From NCBI GenBank assembly GCA_040143965.1, contig JASJQH010000156.1, forward strand, positions 1 to 24,283: a DNA stretch of 24,283 nucleotides, written 5' to 3'. Positions within the stretch are counted from its first letter, which is position 1. Every line of letters begins with the position of its first letter. The DNA is from Basidiobolus ranarum (Eukaryota > Basidiobolomycota > Basidiobolomycetes > Basidiobolales). The position numbers were made by a program, and so were the translations under genes. The notes under the pieces are model-generated. The model had not been told where the DNA came from, ran no database searches, and saw only the letters and a list, made by a program, of their open reading frames with translations. Below are positions 1-9,686 of the stretch, piece after piece.

Positions 1-531
1 CCTCGTGGAGTTCCCCAAATTGAGGTAACTTTTGATGTTGACGCCAACGGTATCTTGAATGTATCTGCATTGGATAAAACTACTGGTCGTTCCAATAAGA
101 TCACCATTACCAACGATAAAGGCCGTCTTTCTAAAGAGGATATTGAACGTATGGTCTCCGAAGCTGAAAAATATAAGGCTGAAGATGAAGAGGCTGCTTC
201 TCGTATATCCGCTAAAAATGGACTTGAATCCTATACCTACTCACTTCGTAATACCCTTCAAGATGAAAAGGTTTCTGGTCAATTAGATGTGAATGATAAG
301 AAGAAACTTGAAGAAGCTATCAACAGTACTATCAGCTGGTTGGACGCAAGTCAAGAAGCTTCTAAGGAAGAGTACGAAGAGAAGCAAAAAGAGTTGGAAG
401 GTGTTGCTAATCCTATTATGACCAAGATGTACCAGGCTACTGGTGAAGCTCCTGGCGGCTTCCCAGGAGCTGCTCAAGGAGGATTCCCAGGTAGTGACAA
501 CAGTGAGCCAACTGTTGAAGAATTGGATTAA
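1..531 (+). CDS. SSA: Cytosolic HSP70 chaperone, C-terminal part (5' truncated by window edge)
   Basis: Open from base 1 (frame 1) to TAA at 529-531, giving 176 residues. It covers the end of the substrate-binding beta-sandwich ([21 protein letters not shown]), the linker and helical lid ([19 protein letters not shown] and following), and a short Gly/Phe/Pro tail ([15 protein letters not shown]). This is the standard HSP70 order. HSP70s are ATP-driven protein-folding chaperones. The tail and the acidic C-terminus indicate the cytosolic/nuclear class, not the ER (HDEL) or mitochondrial class. Cytosolic members normally end EEVD, which binds TPR co-chaperones (Hop/Sti1, CHIP) and some J-proteins. 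Here the last residues are PTVEELD, so Val is replaced by Leu. No intron is seen in this part. The codons are comparatively rich in C/T third positions, as expected of a highly expressed gene. The ATPase domain lies outside the window. Identification is very secure; the exact paralogue is inferred. Confidence 0.97.
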   Translation, partial: PRGVPQIEVTFDVDANGILNVSALDKTTGRSNKITITNDKGRLSKEDIERMVSEAEKYKAEDEEAASRISAKNGLESYTYSLRNTLQDEKVSGQLDVNDKKKLEEAINSTISWLDASQEASKEEYEEKQKELEGVANPIMTKMYQATGEAPGGFPGAAQGGFPGSDNSEPTVEELD

Positions 532-1193
532 GCTTAATTTGAAATTCAAGATTTATTCCATATGTAGTTAACCATGTAAAATATTTACAAAAGAACACCC
601 GATTCTATATAATACCAAGCATATCTTGAATATCAATAATAAATATTACGTTTCAACCTAATCAAGAAACTTTTCCTAACGTGACGGCCTATTTATATAA
701 AATAGATCACTTTTGATTGAGAGAACAAGATCACATTTAAATCAAAAAATAGATTTTGATTAACTTAGGAAGTATTGACGAAAATATCACCAAATTATCA
801 TGAATTGTTATATTATTGCTACAAGTTCACATGTCCTGTAAGCTAAAAGATATTTCAAAAAGTCACTGCATTTCATTCCAACTCTTACAGAGGAGTTGAC
901 CTTGATTTTAACAATACCATACTTTTTTATTTCAGGCAACTATTCAAATCCATTAACCCTAACCCTTCCCAATCACGTAAGCAGGATTAATAAATTATCG
1001 TACATTTATAAATATCGGTCATGTTGAACATTGCTCAAAAACCATTCTAGCCCATCTATACTCTGTCCAAGACTTCAATCGCTATATGTGATTCCCAATA
1101 CTAATCCTCTGTACCACTTTTCCAACCATTCTCCACCAATACCGACATTAATTATCTTAAATGCTATAATATTGAAAATGTGATGTATTGAAC
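532..1193. other. Intergenic, HSP70 3' flank to tRNA
   Basis: No convincing coding sequence. A polyadenylation-like AATAAA lies at 638-643, about 107 nt after the HSP70 stop, and is a plausible 3' end for that transcript. The rest is AT-rich. It contains one telomere-like double repeat (listed separately) and nothing else I can name. Confidence 0.5.
954..966. repeat. Interstitial telomere-like box (TAACCCTAACCCT)
   Basis: Two tandem CCCTAA units (TTAGGG on the minus strand). The same 13-mer recurs at 10326-10338. In fungi such teloboxes can be binding sites for Tbf1/Reb1-like Myb factors near promoters and snoRNA or ribosomal-protein genes. Whether this copy is functional is not shown by the sequence. 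Confidence 0.4.
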
Positions 1194-1198
1194 AAAAA
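1194..1198 (-). terminator. RNA polymerase III terminator of tRNA-Pro
   Basis: Five A on the plus strand (TTTTT on the tRNA strand), 3 nt beyond the 3' end of the tRNA. A run of four or more T is the usual Pol III stop signal. Confidence 0.75.
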
Positions 1199-1201
1199 TG
1201 A

Positions 1202-1273
1202 GGGCTCAACCGGGAATTGAACCCGGGACCTCCACGACCCGAACGAGGAATCATACGACTAGACCATTGAGCC
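1202..1273 (-). tRNA. tRNA-Pro (anticodon CGG)
   Basis: On the minus strand the 72-nt gene folds as a cloverleaf. The acceptor stem GGCTCAA pairs with TTGAGCC, with discriminator C as in eukaryotic tRNA-Pro. The T arm is CCGGG-TTCAATT-CCCGG and the anticodon loop is TTCGGGT, giving CGG (bases 1241-1239). The internal B box GGTTCAATTCC is canonical. The overall sequence follows eukaryotic tRNA-Pro (TGGTCTAG...TATGATT). There is no intron. Two features are odd: the D-loop has CG where GG (G18G19) is near universal, and the anticodon stem CCTCG/CGTGG has a central U-U mismatch. It would decode CCG proline codons. It could be a diverged minor isoacceptor or a decaying copy. Confidence 0.85.
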
Positions 1274-2335
1274 CTGGTTGCTAGATAAATACATTGAAAA
1301 TGAATATTATTCTCATGAGATCTAGTAAACTTTTATAGTTATCGAGATATAAGTGAGTATTCAATTATAATGATATACAAATCATTAAGTGATCTTATGC
1401 TTCTAAGCCGTGTTTCTGTCATATGCTTGATCATCTACCATATACCAGATCAGCGGTACCAAGATGGTAGAAACTTCTAAGGTACTCTTGTCTAGGATTT
1501 GATTGACTTTAGGTAGTGGTTTGCCGAGATAGGCCAGATGATGCTATAAAAACTCACTTTATACTATGGGCTTTCACTGAACAAGCTTTGTTGTTATCCA
1601 AGTTTAAGGTTCATTATCCATTACTGTAATTATTCAACACAACACTGGCAAATTAGACATCTCTTTGTCAATAAATACCAACAGATTACTTTGGTAAAAT
1701 TTGGATTGTCTCAAATGCAACTCTAGAAGGCAATTAATTCTATTATCACAAAAGTAAAAGCCTACTCTAAATTGTATATTTGATATAGTCCGCACCAGTA
1801 TGCTCATATCTTTGATCATATAGATTACATGAAGGACTTTGCTTAGCTGAATGAAGAGTTCTTTATGCTTTGCTTGACACAGAATATTCACTTAATAAAA
1901 AATTGAAAATTTTAAAAAAGTTTTACAAAGTGATTGGTAGCTGAGAATGATAGCTTTGTACCAAGATAACTTCAAAAAGCAAACCTATGTTCATAGCTTA
2001 TGCCAGTTACTCTGATCCTCCAACCACAGAGTGTTGGTGAGGAGCTGCATGAACTCGCTTTCAATATTACTTGTCAAATAGTTGCATTGTATTTTGGTAA
2101 TAATCATCAAACATTTCTGAGGCTCTTGAGTAACTATATACCTTGTATTCACTCATCTGATTTCAGTGCTTATACATATGTTGAGCTGATACAGAGCGAG
2201 AACTGTAGAGTATTTCAAAGGATGTATATATATATGTTACCATATACTCTGATATTTTTATGAATGTTTAATAAAACAATTTATTAAGTTGATTTGAATT
2301 ATGTCTAATATTAATGTAGACCAATAACTAACTAA
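1274..2335. other. Intergenic, about 1.06 kb, no gene recognised
   Basis: Lies upstream of the tRNA and downstream of the protease. Short open frames occur on both strands (for example 2000-2263 + and 1634-1891 -) but show no family motif, no sensible splice partners and AT-biased random-looking composition. TTTATT at 2280-2285 reads AATAAA on the minus strand, about 50 nt past the protease stop, and is its likely polyadenylation signal. Confidence 0.5.
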
Positions 2336-4947
2336 TTAGGCACGTTTGACAACGAATGGAGCGGAAGTCCAAGTATCAACATCAGCTGCCTTCTTCTTGT
2401 CACCGAAAGCTCTAAGGCCCTTGATAACAATGGTGTAGGTACCGGATGGAGCTTGTACTTCCTTGGCTTCACCATTGACGACAACGGTGATTTCACCATC
2501 AAATTTGATGCTAGTGGTGGTACCTGGGTAGTTGCGATTAATTCCGCCCTCGCTCAAAGTGATTGCACCTACTTCCTTACCCTTGGTATCAGCCAAGACA
2601 ACAGATAGGAATTTGGTAGGATGAATCAAGGGGAATTGGATGAGAGGAATATCGTTGCCAACTAGGGTATACTCCTTCTTAGGAACGCGAGTAGTGAAAT
2701 CCACAACTACTGGTGCTTTCTCACCCTTAAGATCGAGTACCTTACGGCTATGATGATCACCAGCGATTCCAGAGTATGGAACACGTACAACATTTCCTTT
2801 GTTGTTCAATGGTTTGAATTGAACGTATCCAGAGTAAACCCAGAAATCTTTTTTGTCGAAACGAGGTGGGGTCAAAGTCACTTTAACCTTTCTGCTTTGT
2901 CCTGGACGAACTGTAACAGTGGATGGAGTGGCCTTAGCAGAAGCTCCAGCTCCGGAGAATACGAAAGCATTTTGAAGAACTGGGTGACCATCGTTATCAT
3001 AACCATTTACTGAGACAGCAGGGTAGTGATCAATGGCATAGGTAACAGATCTCTTACTCTTGTTTTCAACAGTCAAAGTGTGAACACCATTGAAATGAAC
3101 GGTATCATTCAAAGCAAACTTGGATGGGGTAACGAAAGTATCAGTATGAATGGCATCCCAGACGTTGAGTATACCAGCACCCTGCTTAGCAGCCGAGGTG
3201 ATTCCCTTGAAGTTCAACTCTCTAACTGGGTTTGCGGTATTTTGAAGAACAGAGCGGACAGTGAGAGGGGCAATCTTTCCCTTAGCCTTCAAGTAAAGGG
3301 CAACTGATCCTGCGGTATAAGGAGCAGCCATAGAGGTACCACGTAAATGGGCATAAGCACCTTTAGCAACTGGGTAGGTGGAGTAAATGATACCACCTGG
3401 AGCTCCAACATCAGGCTTGAAGTTGAGCTCGAAATCGGTACCCCATGCTGTGAATGAAGAGGGCTTTCCACCATTAGGGTTGTTGTAAAGCTTATGCTCG
3501 GGATCGAAAGAGATGGTGAGCTTCTGATTCTTCTCATAGAGTGCATTTAAGTAAGCAGCATCACTTGCTTGAAGACCCAACAAAGGAATCTTGAGATTAG
3601 GATCCATAGATGTTGGAACGTAAGCACCGAATGTAGTAGAGTAGACGAAAGCAGCAACTGCTCCAGCTTTTTGTGCATTGATTCCCTTCACGACCAAATC
3701 ACATGTCTCAGCCTTGAAATAAAGGACAACCTTACCAGTAAGGTCTTCCTTCAAAGGAGTACAACCACCAGTTTGGGCAATGACGAAGGAGGCATTCTTA
3801 ATGCCCACTGCTTTCAAGCCTTCGTAACCAGCAACAAAATCCTTACCCTTGTCTTCATTGATAGTGAATGCTTGACCAGGATACTGGATGTTATCAAATG
3901 AAGCAATAGAAATGGCCTTGTTAGCGGTAGATGGTCTCCCAACAGTCCAAAGACCGTTCATACCATCATTACCAGCAGAAATGACTGGAACAACGCCAGC
4001 TTCTGCGGCTTTGTTAATAGCTCTGGTGATTGGGTCATTAGGGAATGGAAGAGGACTGCCCAAAGAAAGATTAATAACATCCATCTTATCAACAACAGAC
4101 TTTTCAATGGCCTTAATGATCATATCACTTGGAGCCCCACCAGTGCATCCGAACACTTTGTAAGCACCCAAGGTGACCTTAGGTGCAACACCTACGAAAT
4201 TTTTATCATTGGCACCGATAATACCAGCTACGTGTGTTCCGTGACCAGCACAATCTTTAGGGTCCTCATCACCTTTGAGGGAGCCTAGGGTTCCGTCGTA
4301 TTTATCTCCAACGAAATCGTATCCATATTGAACACGGCAATCTTTGCCCTTGAAGCAGCCACCGAGAGCAGGATGGCTATAATCAATACCAGTATCAATC
4401 ACACCGACTCTGATGCCTTCACCAGTGTTCTTAAGGATATTTTGAACCTTTTCAACACCGGTAATAATGTGAGGGGAGGCAATAAGATTAGGAGGTAAGC
4501 TTCCAGTACCGACGATTTTTTCTTGGTCAGCAGAAATACTCTTTACGTGTTGAGTCTAAGATATATGTAAAGTCAGTATGAATTCAAATTTTGTACCATC
4601 TTAAGATTTATACTTACAATTGGCCAGATTGCCTTGACACCTTCAAAGGAAGCCAAGTAATCAACATATTCAACGCCTACGTTCAATGAGATTCCGTTGA
4701 AGGAATCGGTAAAAGTGGTACGTTCATGGAATTCAATTCCTTCTTTCTTCAAACCAGCGCGAAGTTTCTCTTGAACGTTCTCGCCGCCTTCGTGGAATTC
4801 CACGATGTATGCATGGGGAACAACACTAGTGGAAGTTCCTTCACCAAAGCCAGCGGGGAGAGTTTTTAAAACCCCGTTAGGTCTACCACCAAGGGCACTG
4901 TCGGCCAAGAGAAGAGCGGATAAAAGGAAAAGTTGTTGCAATCTCAT
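2336..4947 (-). CDS. Secreted subtilisin-like serine protease (S8) with PA domain
   Basis: Two exons, 4947-4618 and 4555-2336, with a 62-nt intron (GTAAGT...TTAG, phase 0), give 849 residues. The ATG at 4947 is chosen because it starts a clean signal peptide (MRLQQLFLLSALLLADSALG). The only in-frame codon further out that could serve is a TTG. In order: I9-type inhibitory propeptide (about 45-110, AYIVEFHEG); S8 catalytic domain with Asp164 (IDTGID), His215 (HGTHVAG), oxyanion Asn306 (SAGND) and Ser518 (GTSMAAP); an inserted protease-associated (PA) domain at about 345-460; then a long C-terminal region of Fn3-like beta domains to 849. The layout is that of the Vpr/pyrolysin-type subtilases. 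Known members are extracellular endopeptidases used for nutrition or attack on host protein. All catalytic residues are present, so it should be active. The substrate is unknown. The gene is divergent from GDA1 across a 1.6-kb spacer. Confidence 0.95.
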
Positions 4948-6542
4948 TTTCAAAATAAGTTGCGTTATTAGCAAAGAGAAATGGAACTTAATTTCTAGGA
5001 GACAACTTTCGTCGAGCTTTATAGTTGAATCGCCACAACCGCTATCAAGGATTGAAGCAAAAACGGTGTAAGCTTAATTGGAAAATACGAATATCGTAAC
5101 ATCTAGTACTACAATACCGAGTTAGCGAATAACATTTGACTGTCGACTCTCAGAATCGATTTGAACATTATCATGATGTTACATCCTATAAGCAGGACTC
5201 AGTTACAAGGTGATTTTGAGTAACACCTAACGGAATAACTCTGATTCACCATTTGACTTTACTCATGTGTTCAAATCGCATAGATTCTAATGCTGAATAT
5301 GTACATTAGCGCCTACCTTTGTGGGATAGAAATCACGGCAATTGGCAACCGAATGTATTATCAAACAGTATGGCTAACGGTACGGCTTGTAGCACAAAGA
5401 GTTAAGATATGGGTAGGATGTGCATGTAAGATACTACGTGAGAAAAATGGCCTATTGAGACATCCTGAAAACCGGGGAGATAGCATGTTCGGGATGAATA
5501 CAAATCATGCAGTACCTGTGAATTCTTCAGTGTACCACCTGAATTAACTGATTCCGTATTTTCGTTTACGAATCGCGTGATCTTCGCACTAGAGATTTCT
5601 GTATATGTACATTCCTATCCAATGCGCAGTAGTATAATACTTACCTGATGTATAGGTAAGATGTTACTAACAGATATGACGACCACGTTAGAATGTAATA
5701 AACGTATTGTATTGGCAGTGAAGTCAAATATTGCCAGGTTACCACTGATACAGCAAAAGAGCTCGGAATGCCTGTAATGGTTTTAGATGATAGCTGCTTT
5801 TCACACGATTGTCTAAAGCAATGGTGGTGGGAAAAAACCAACATGAGGTGACTTGGCAATCTCGATAGTAACCCCTACAGGTACCATTCAAAGTCAGCAC
5901 AATCCGGTTGAAATCTGCATGACTCTACTGTCCCTGTTCTTTTTTACTTTGCTCTCTTTCTCTCTTGTAAAAATATTATTTTTAAAATCCGGGAAATGCT
6001 TACAAACGAAGTATCTACTGACTCAATAGTGAATTCAAATGCGATTATTCAAAATAACTTGAATGATTAAACAGCGGATCGTTGATCAATTAATCTCTAA
6101 AAGGATTAATCTCAGAGATGGTAACTTTTCGATGGTGATACATTGCTTTCTAAGTATAAACAAGATATTATTAACTCACCGCACCGCATCCGAGTTTACC
6201 CAGATTACATCAATATTTCAAAGCAAGTTACGTAACAAAGTGGCTTCCTATTACTAAACAATCGGCTTAAAGTACCCATAGTTAGTAGTGATCTGGTCAA
6301 TTTTTGATTGAATCCAAACTCAAACCATGAACCTAGATCACTTCTTTTAATGCAAATTCACCACCCCTTTCTTCAAGAAACGAGTCCTAGCTCGAGCGGG
6401 AAATAAGGGGAGTAAAAGAAGAAAGCACCTTGAATCAAACAAACCAACATATCTAAGAAACCCCATTGATACTTTCCCTATAGCCAATAAGAAGGGAAGC
6501 ACCCGAATAAAACCGTAAAAAATTGAGATAACCAACGTGGCC
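4948..6542. other. Divergent intergenic region between protease and GDA1
   Basis: About 1.6 kb serving as 5' region for both flanking genes. No complete gene found. A short stretch at 5702-5848 (+) is open for 49 codons and reads protein-like (ELGMPVMVLDDSCFSHDCLKQWWW), but it has no start, no recognisable family and no clear splice partners. A second open frame at 5290-5547 is not recognisable either. These may be remnants or chance. Confidence 0.45.
5017..5023 (-). promoter_or_regulatory. TATA-like box of the protease gene
   Basis: TATAAAG on the minus strand, about 70 nt upstream of the protease ATG, a spacing compatible with a fungal core promoter and short leader. Inferred from motif and position only. 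Confidence 0.4.
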
Positions 6543-8137
6543 ATGACCGAAGCAAAACTTACCAAACGTAAGCGTGAACTTAAAGAGGAGTTGGTGAACG
6601 AACCTACGACCTCTACTTCTAAAACCGACTTTAAGAGTAAGAAATTAGTGGAAAAACGTCTAGATTTTTGGAATGACCGGGTGAAACCGGTCTTTTTGGT
6701 CTTTATTTTCATTTTTATTTCTTGGTTTTATTTCACTAGTAATAGTAAAGTACAAGGTAATAAGCATATATATGGCTCGGTTTTACTTTAGGAAATATTA
6801 AAAGTTTATTTTTGGCTTCTCTCTCTTTATTAAATAGACTGCAAAAGGGAATATGTCTCCGTAGTAGATGCCGGTTCAACTGGCTCCCGAATCCACGTGT
6901 ACACTTTTGAACGTTGTGGGAGTGAAGTGAAACTACTCGACGAACTATTCGAACAGGTAGAACCTGGTCTTTCAGCATATGCAGAGGACCCACTTAAAGC
7001 TGCTGAGAGTTTGGACAGTTTACTTGATCAAGCCCTAGTAAAAGTACCTAAGCATTTACACAAATGTACCCCAATCACCATCAAAGCCACTGCTGGGTTA
7101 AGATTACTCGGTGAAGAGAAGAGTGAGGAAATCCTAAAAGCAGTAGAGAAAAGAATCACCGAAAAATACCCATTTCCACTTACTAAAGAGGAAGGAGTGG
7201 CTGTACTGGATAGCGCAAAAGAAGGTAATGTGAAGACATTAGATCCTATGCTTGAGGGTAACTGAACAAACCTTGTACATATTTTATAGGTGTTTACGCA
7301 TGGGTTACCGTGAATTATCTACTCAAGAATATTGGCCAACAAGAACGTAAGCATACCGTCGCAATCCTTGATCTAGGTGGTGGCTCGACTCAGATTGTGT
7401 TTGAGCCTACTCTCGATGAAAGTCATTATTTTCCAGAAGAGCATCAGTATAAACTCAAATTTGGACCCCATGAGCACCTACTCTACCAACACAGCCATTT
7501 AGGATATGGTTTAATGGAAGCACGCAAACAAGTCAAATCACTTGTTGCCAAGACGGGTGAATCAAGCCAACTGATTGTCCCTCATCCCTGTCTATTCCCT
7601 CGTACGTCCCAGAAATGGGAATTCCCTACAGAGGCGGGTGAACGTACGGTGACGTTGGTGGGCATTGCGACAGGTGTGGACAAATGTCATGAATTAATGG
7701 AGAAGGTACTTGACAAATCAGTTGAATGTAACGCGCTACCATGTTCATTCAACGGGATTTATCAGCCAAAGCTTACGGAAACCTTTGTCAACCAAGATAT
7801 CTATATATTCTCCTACTTCCATGATATCACTCAACGACTCGGCTTCAAACATATCATTGAATTAGCCGAGTTTCAACTAGCAAACAAAAAGATTTGTGAA
7901 AGAAAATTCTACGAGGAGTTATCGGAGAGTGAGGCAACGAAACTCTTCATGCAACCTGATAGATTCCATGATTGTTTAGATACCTCCTATCTGTTCTCTT
8001 TACTACACCATGCCTATGAGATCCCATTAGATACCCAGTTGAAGGTGGCTAAGAAGATTGACGACATCGAGACAAGCTGGTCGTTGGGAGCTGCTCTAAC
8101 TTTACTCGATGAATATTCCTCCTGTAAAGAGATCTAG
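6543..8137 (+). CDS. GDA1: Golgi guanosine diphosphatase (GDA1/CD39 nucleotidase family)
   Basis: Three exons, 6543-6756, 6838-7224 and 7290-8137 (introns of 81 and 65 nt, both phase 1), encode 482 residues; yeast Gda1 is about 518. It is a type II membrane protein: a basic N-terminal tail, one transmembrane anchor at about 48-65 (VKPVFLVFIFIFISWFYF), then a lumenal catalytic domain. All five apyrase-conserved regions are visible: ACR1 VVDAGSTGSR (80-89), ACR2 ATAGLR (155-160), ACR3 EGVYAWVTVNYL (from the expected catalytic Glu200), ACR4 LDLGGGSTQIVF (about 227-238) and ACR5 SWSLGAALTLL (463-473). The family enzyme hydrolyses GDP to GMP in the Golgi lumen, allowing GDP-mannose/GMP antiport for mannosylation. 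The second donor is placed at 7225 because it joins AKE to GVYAW as in relatives. AATAAA at 8256-8261 is a likely polyadenylation signal. Confidence 0.93.
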
Positions 8138-8615
8138 TCTCCATTGAAGCAAGCATTACGTAGCATTCTCATCTCGCTAAAACTTATGCTAAACATAGGA
8201 ATGAATTGTAAGCAATTGTAAGCACTGAATATTGATTTCCTGTTGTTTATTATTAAATAAAAAGAAAGTGTTCTTTTGTTCAAGAAAATGAAGAATTCCA
8301 GAAATAAAAGAATATCGCTACAAGAAACACATCATTGGTGTATAGAAAAAAAACGTAAGGGAAATAAATGAAGACGGTGCGTTGACAAATGAAATATGAC
8401 AAGAAAGAAATCGAGAATTGAAGAGACCTATACACTACAAGTGTCATTCACACAATCTTGGAAGAGATACTCCCCATGAAAGAAGGTTAATATTTTTTTT
8501 GCTTGGCTTTTATAGTTCCTAACATATTATAGCTTTAAATGTTTTCAAAATACAAGATTTAAATCACACAAAGTAGTATGAACATACATAAGTACTAGTC
8601 ACATTACGTTCCTTC
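8138..8615. other. Convergent 3' intergenic region (GDA1 / cold-shock gene)
   Basis: AT-rich, A-rich on the plus strand from about 8250 to 8410. It holds the 3' UTRs of both convergent genes. No coding frame or RNA gene recognised. Confidence 0.5.
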
Positions 8616-9686
8616 CTAGTATTGAGCACCTTGGTTGGGGTTATCATAACCAGCGGGTTGGTTGAATTCACCATTGTAAGGTTGTTGTTGTTGTTGTTGC
8701 TGTTGGCCGTAGGATTGTCCATAGCCTCCTGGTCCGTGACTGAAGGATTGGTTACCATAACCGTAGCCGGCTCCACCGAAGCCACCTTGGTTACCGAAGT
8801 TTTGTTGACCTCCATATGATTGTGGGTATTGACCGTAACCGGCTTGACCACCGTATCCAGAGGGTTGGTATTGACCATAGCCACCTTGGGCCATATGACC
8901 ATATCCAGCTAATAAACGAATTGGATCAACATTGGAAGACTGTACATAGAGAATATCATTATAGTATACATACCTGGTGTACCGTAACCAGCAAACTTGT
9001 TGTAGCCACTGAGAATAGTAGATTATTAACTGAATGGCTCATAAATTGCGATCAAATGTTCAACACTAACCCTGCGAAACCACCCTTGGAGAAGTTAGGA
9101 GCACCACGAACAGAGCCACCGTTGGGGCCTGAAACGTTAGCAGCTTGCATACCCTTAGGTCCTTGAACTAAATCATATTCGACTTCTTCACCCTGATGTG
9201 TGCTGTCAGCAAATATTGATATTGAAGTAGAGAAGCAAAGAAGAAAATACCTCGCCGAGACTCTTAAAACCACCGTCGTTATGAATAGCGCTATGGTGTA
9301 CGAAAACTACAATAAAACAACTGATCAGTCACAAGAAACTTGAATTGTATGGTGTGGTGTGAGAGTAAGCTAAGAAGTGTTGTTTGGTACTACTCTTTCG
9401 TCCATCATAGGTCGTTAAAATATAGTAACAAACTCACGACTTGTTGAGTTGTATGTCTTTCTGTTTCTCAACTTCACAAAAGCATCTGGTGTGTTTACAT
9501 CAGGGGCTTCCAAACAACAGATGCTTCGCGAATAGAACATAACAACCATACTGTAGGGGGTGGGATAAGTAAAATATACGTACTTTCGGTAGTTCCGGTT
9601 TCAGCAGCATCATCAGGGATGATGAAACCATAACCCTTTTGACAGTTGAAGAACTTGACGCGACCAGTTTTACGATCAGAGGACAT
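8616..9686 (-). CDS. Cold-shock-domain RNA/DNA-binding protein with Gly/Gln/Tyr-rich tail
   Basis: Five exons (9686-9584, 9306-9251, 9192-9071, 9008-8974, 8908-8616) join in frame to 202 residues. Introns are 277, 58, 62 and 65 nt, all GT-AG. Residues about 5-75 form one cold-shock domain: TGRVKFFNCQKGYGFI with RNP1 (KGYGFI, 17-22), then [38 protein letters not shown] with RNP2 (FVHH, 36-39). The rest (about 76-202) is low complexity: GYGQ/GGYG repeats, eight consecutive Gln and an Asn/Gln-rich end, a prion-like composition. Family members bind single-stranded RNA and act as RNA chaperones or translation and stability regulators. The architecture resembles Gly-rich cold-shock proteins of plants and fungi. 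The ATG at 9686 opens directly into the domain. The long first intron splits the CSD between RNP1 and RNP2. Confidence 0.93.
8682..8705 (-). repeat. CAA/CAG trinucleotide run encoding poly-Gln
   Basis: Eight consecutive glutamine codons (mostly CAA, one CAG) in the tail of the cold-shock protein. Such runs are prone to length variation by slippage. Confidence 0.8.

Noticed and set aside
1634-2263. Two short open frames (1634-1891 -, 2000-2263 +) as genes
   Set aside because: No recognisable motif, no supporting splice sites or promoter context, and random AT-rich composition.
4948-4974. N-terminal extension of the protease beginning at a TTG
   Set aside because: Nuclear genes rarely start at TTG, and the ATG at 4947 begins a textbook signal peptide.
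5290-5547. 85-codon open frame as a small protein gene
   Set aside because: No family resemblance, no clear leader or polyadenylation signals; length is within chance for this composition.
7258-7289. A 32-nt ultra-short intron in GDA1
   Set aside because: A donor at 7225 gives a normal 65-nt intron and joins AKE directly to GVYAW, matching the family's ACR3 region. The 32-nt version would insert 11 extra residues next to ACR3.
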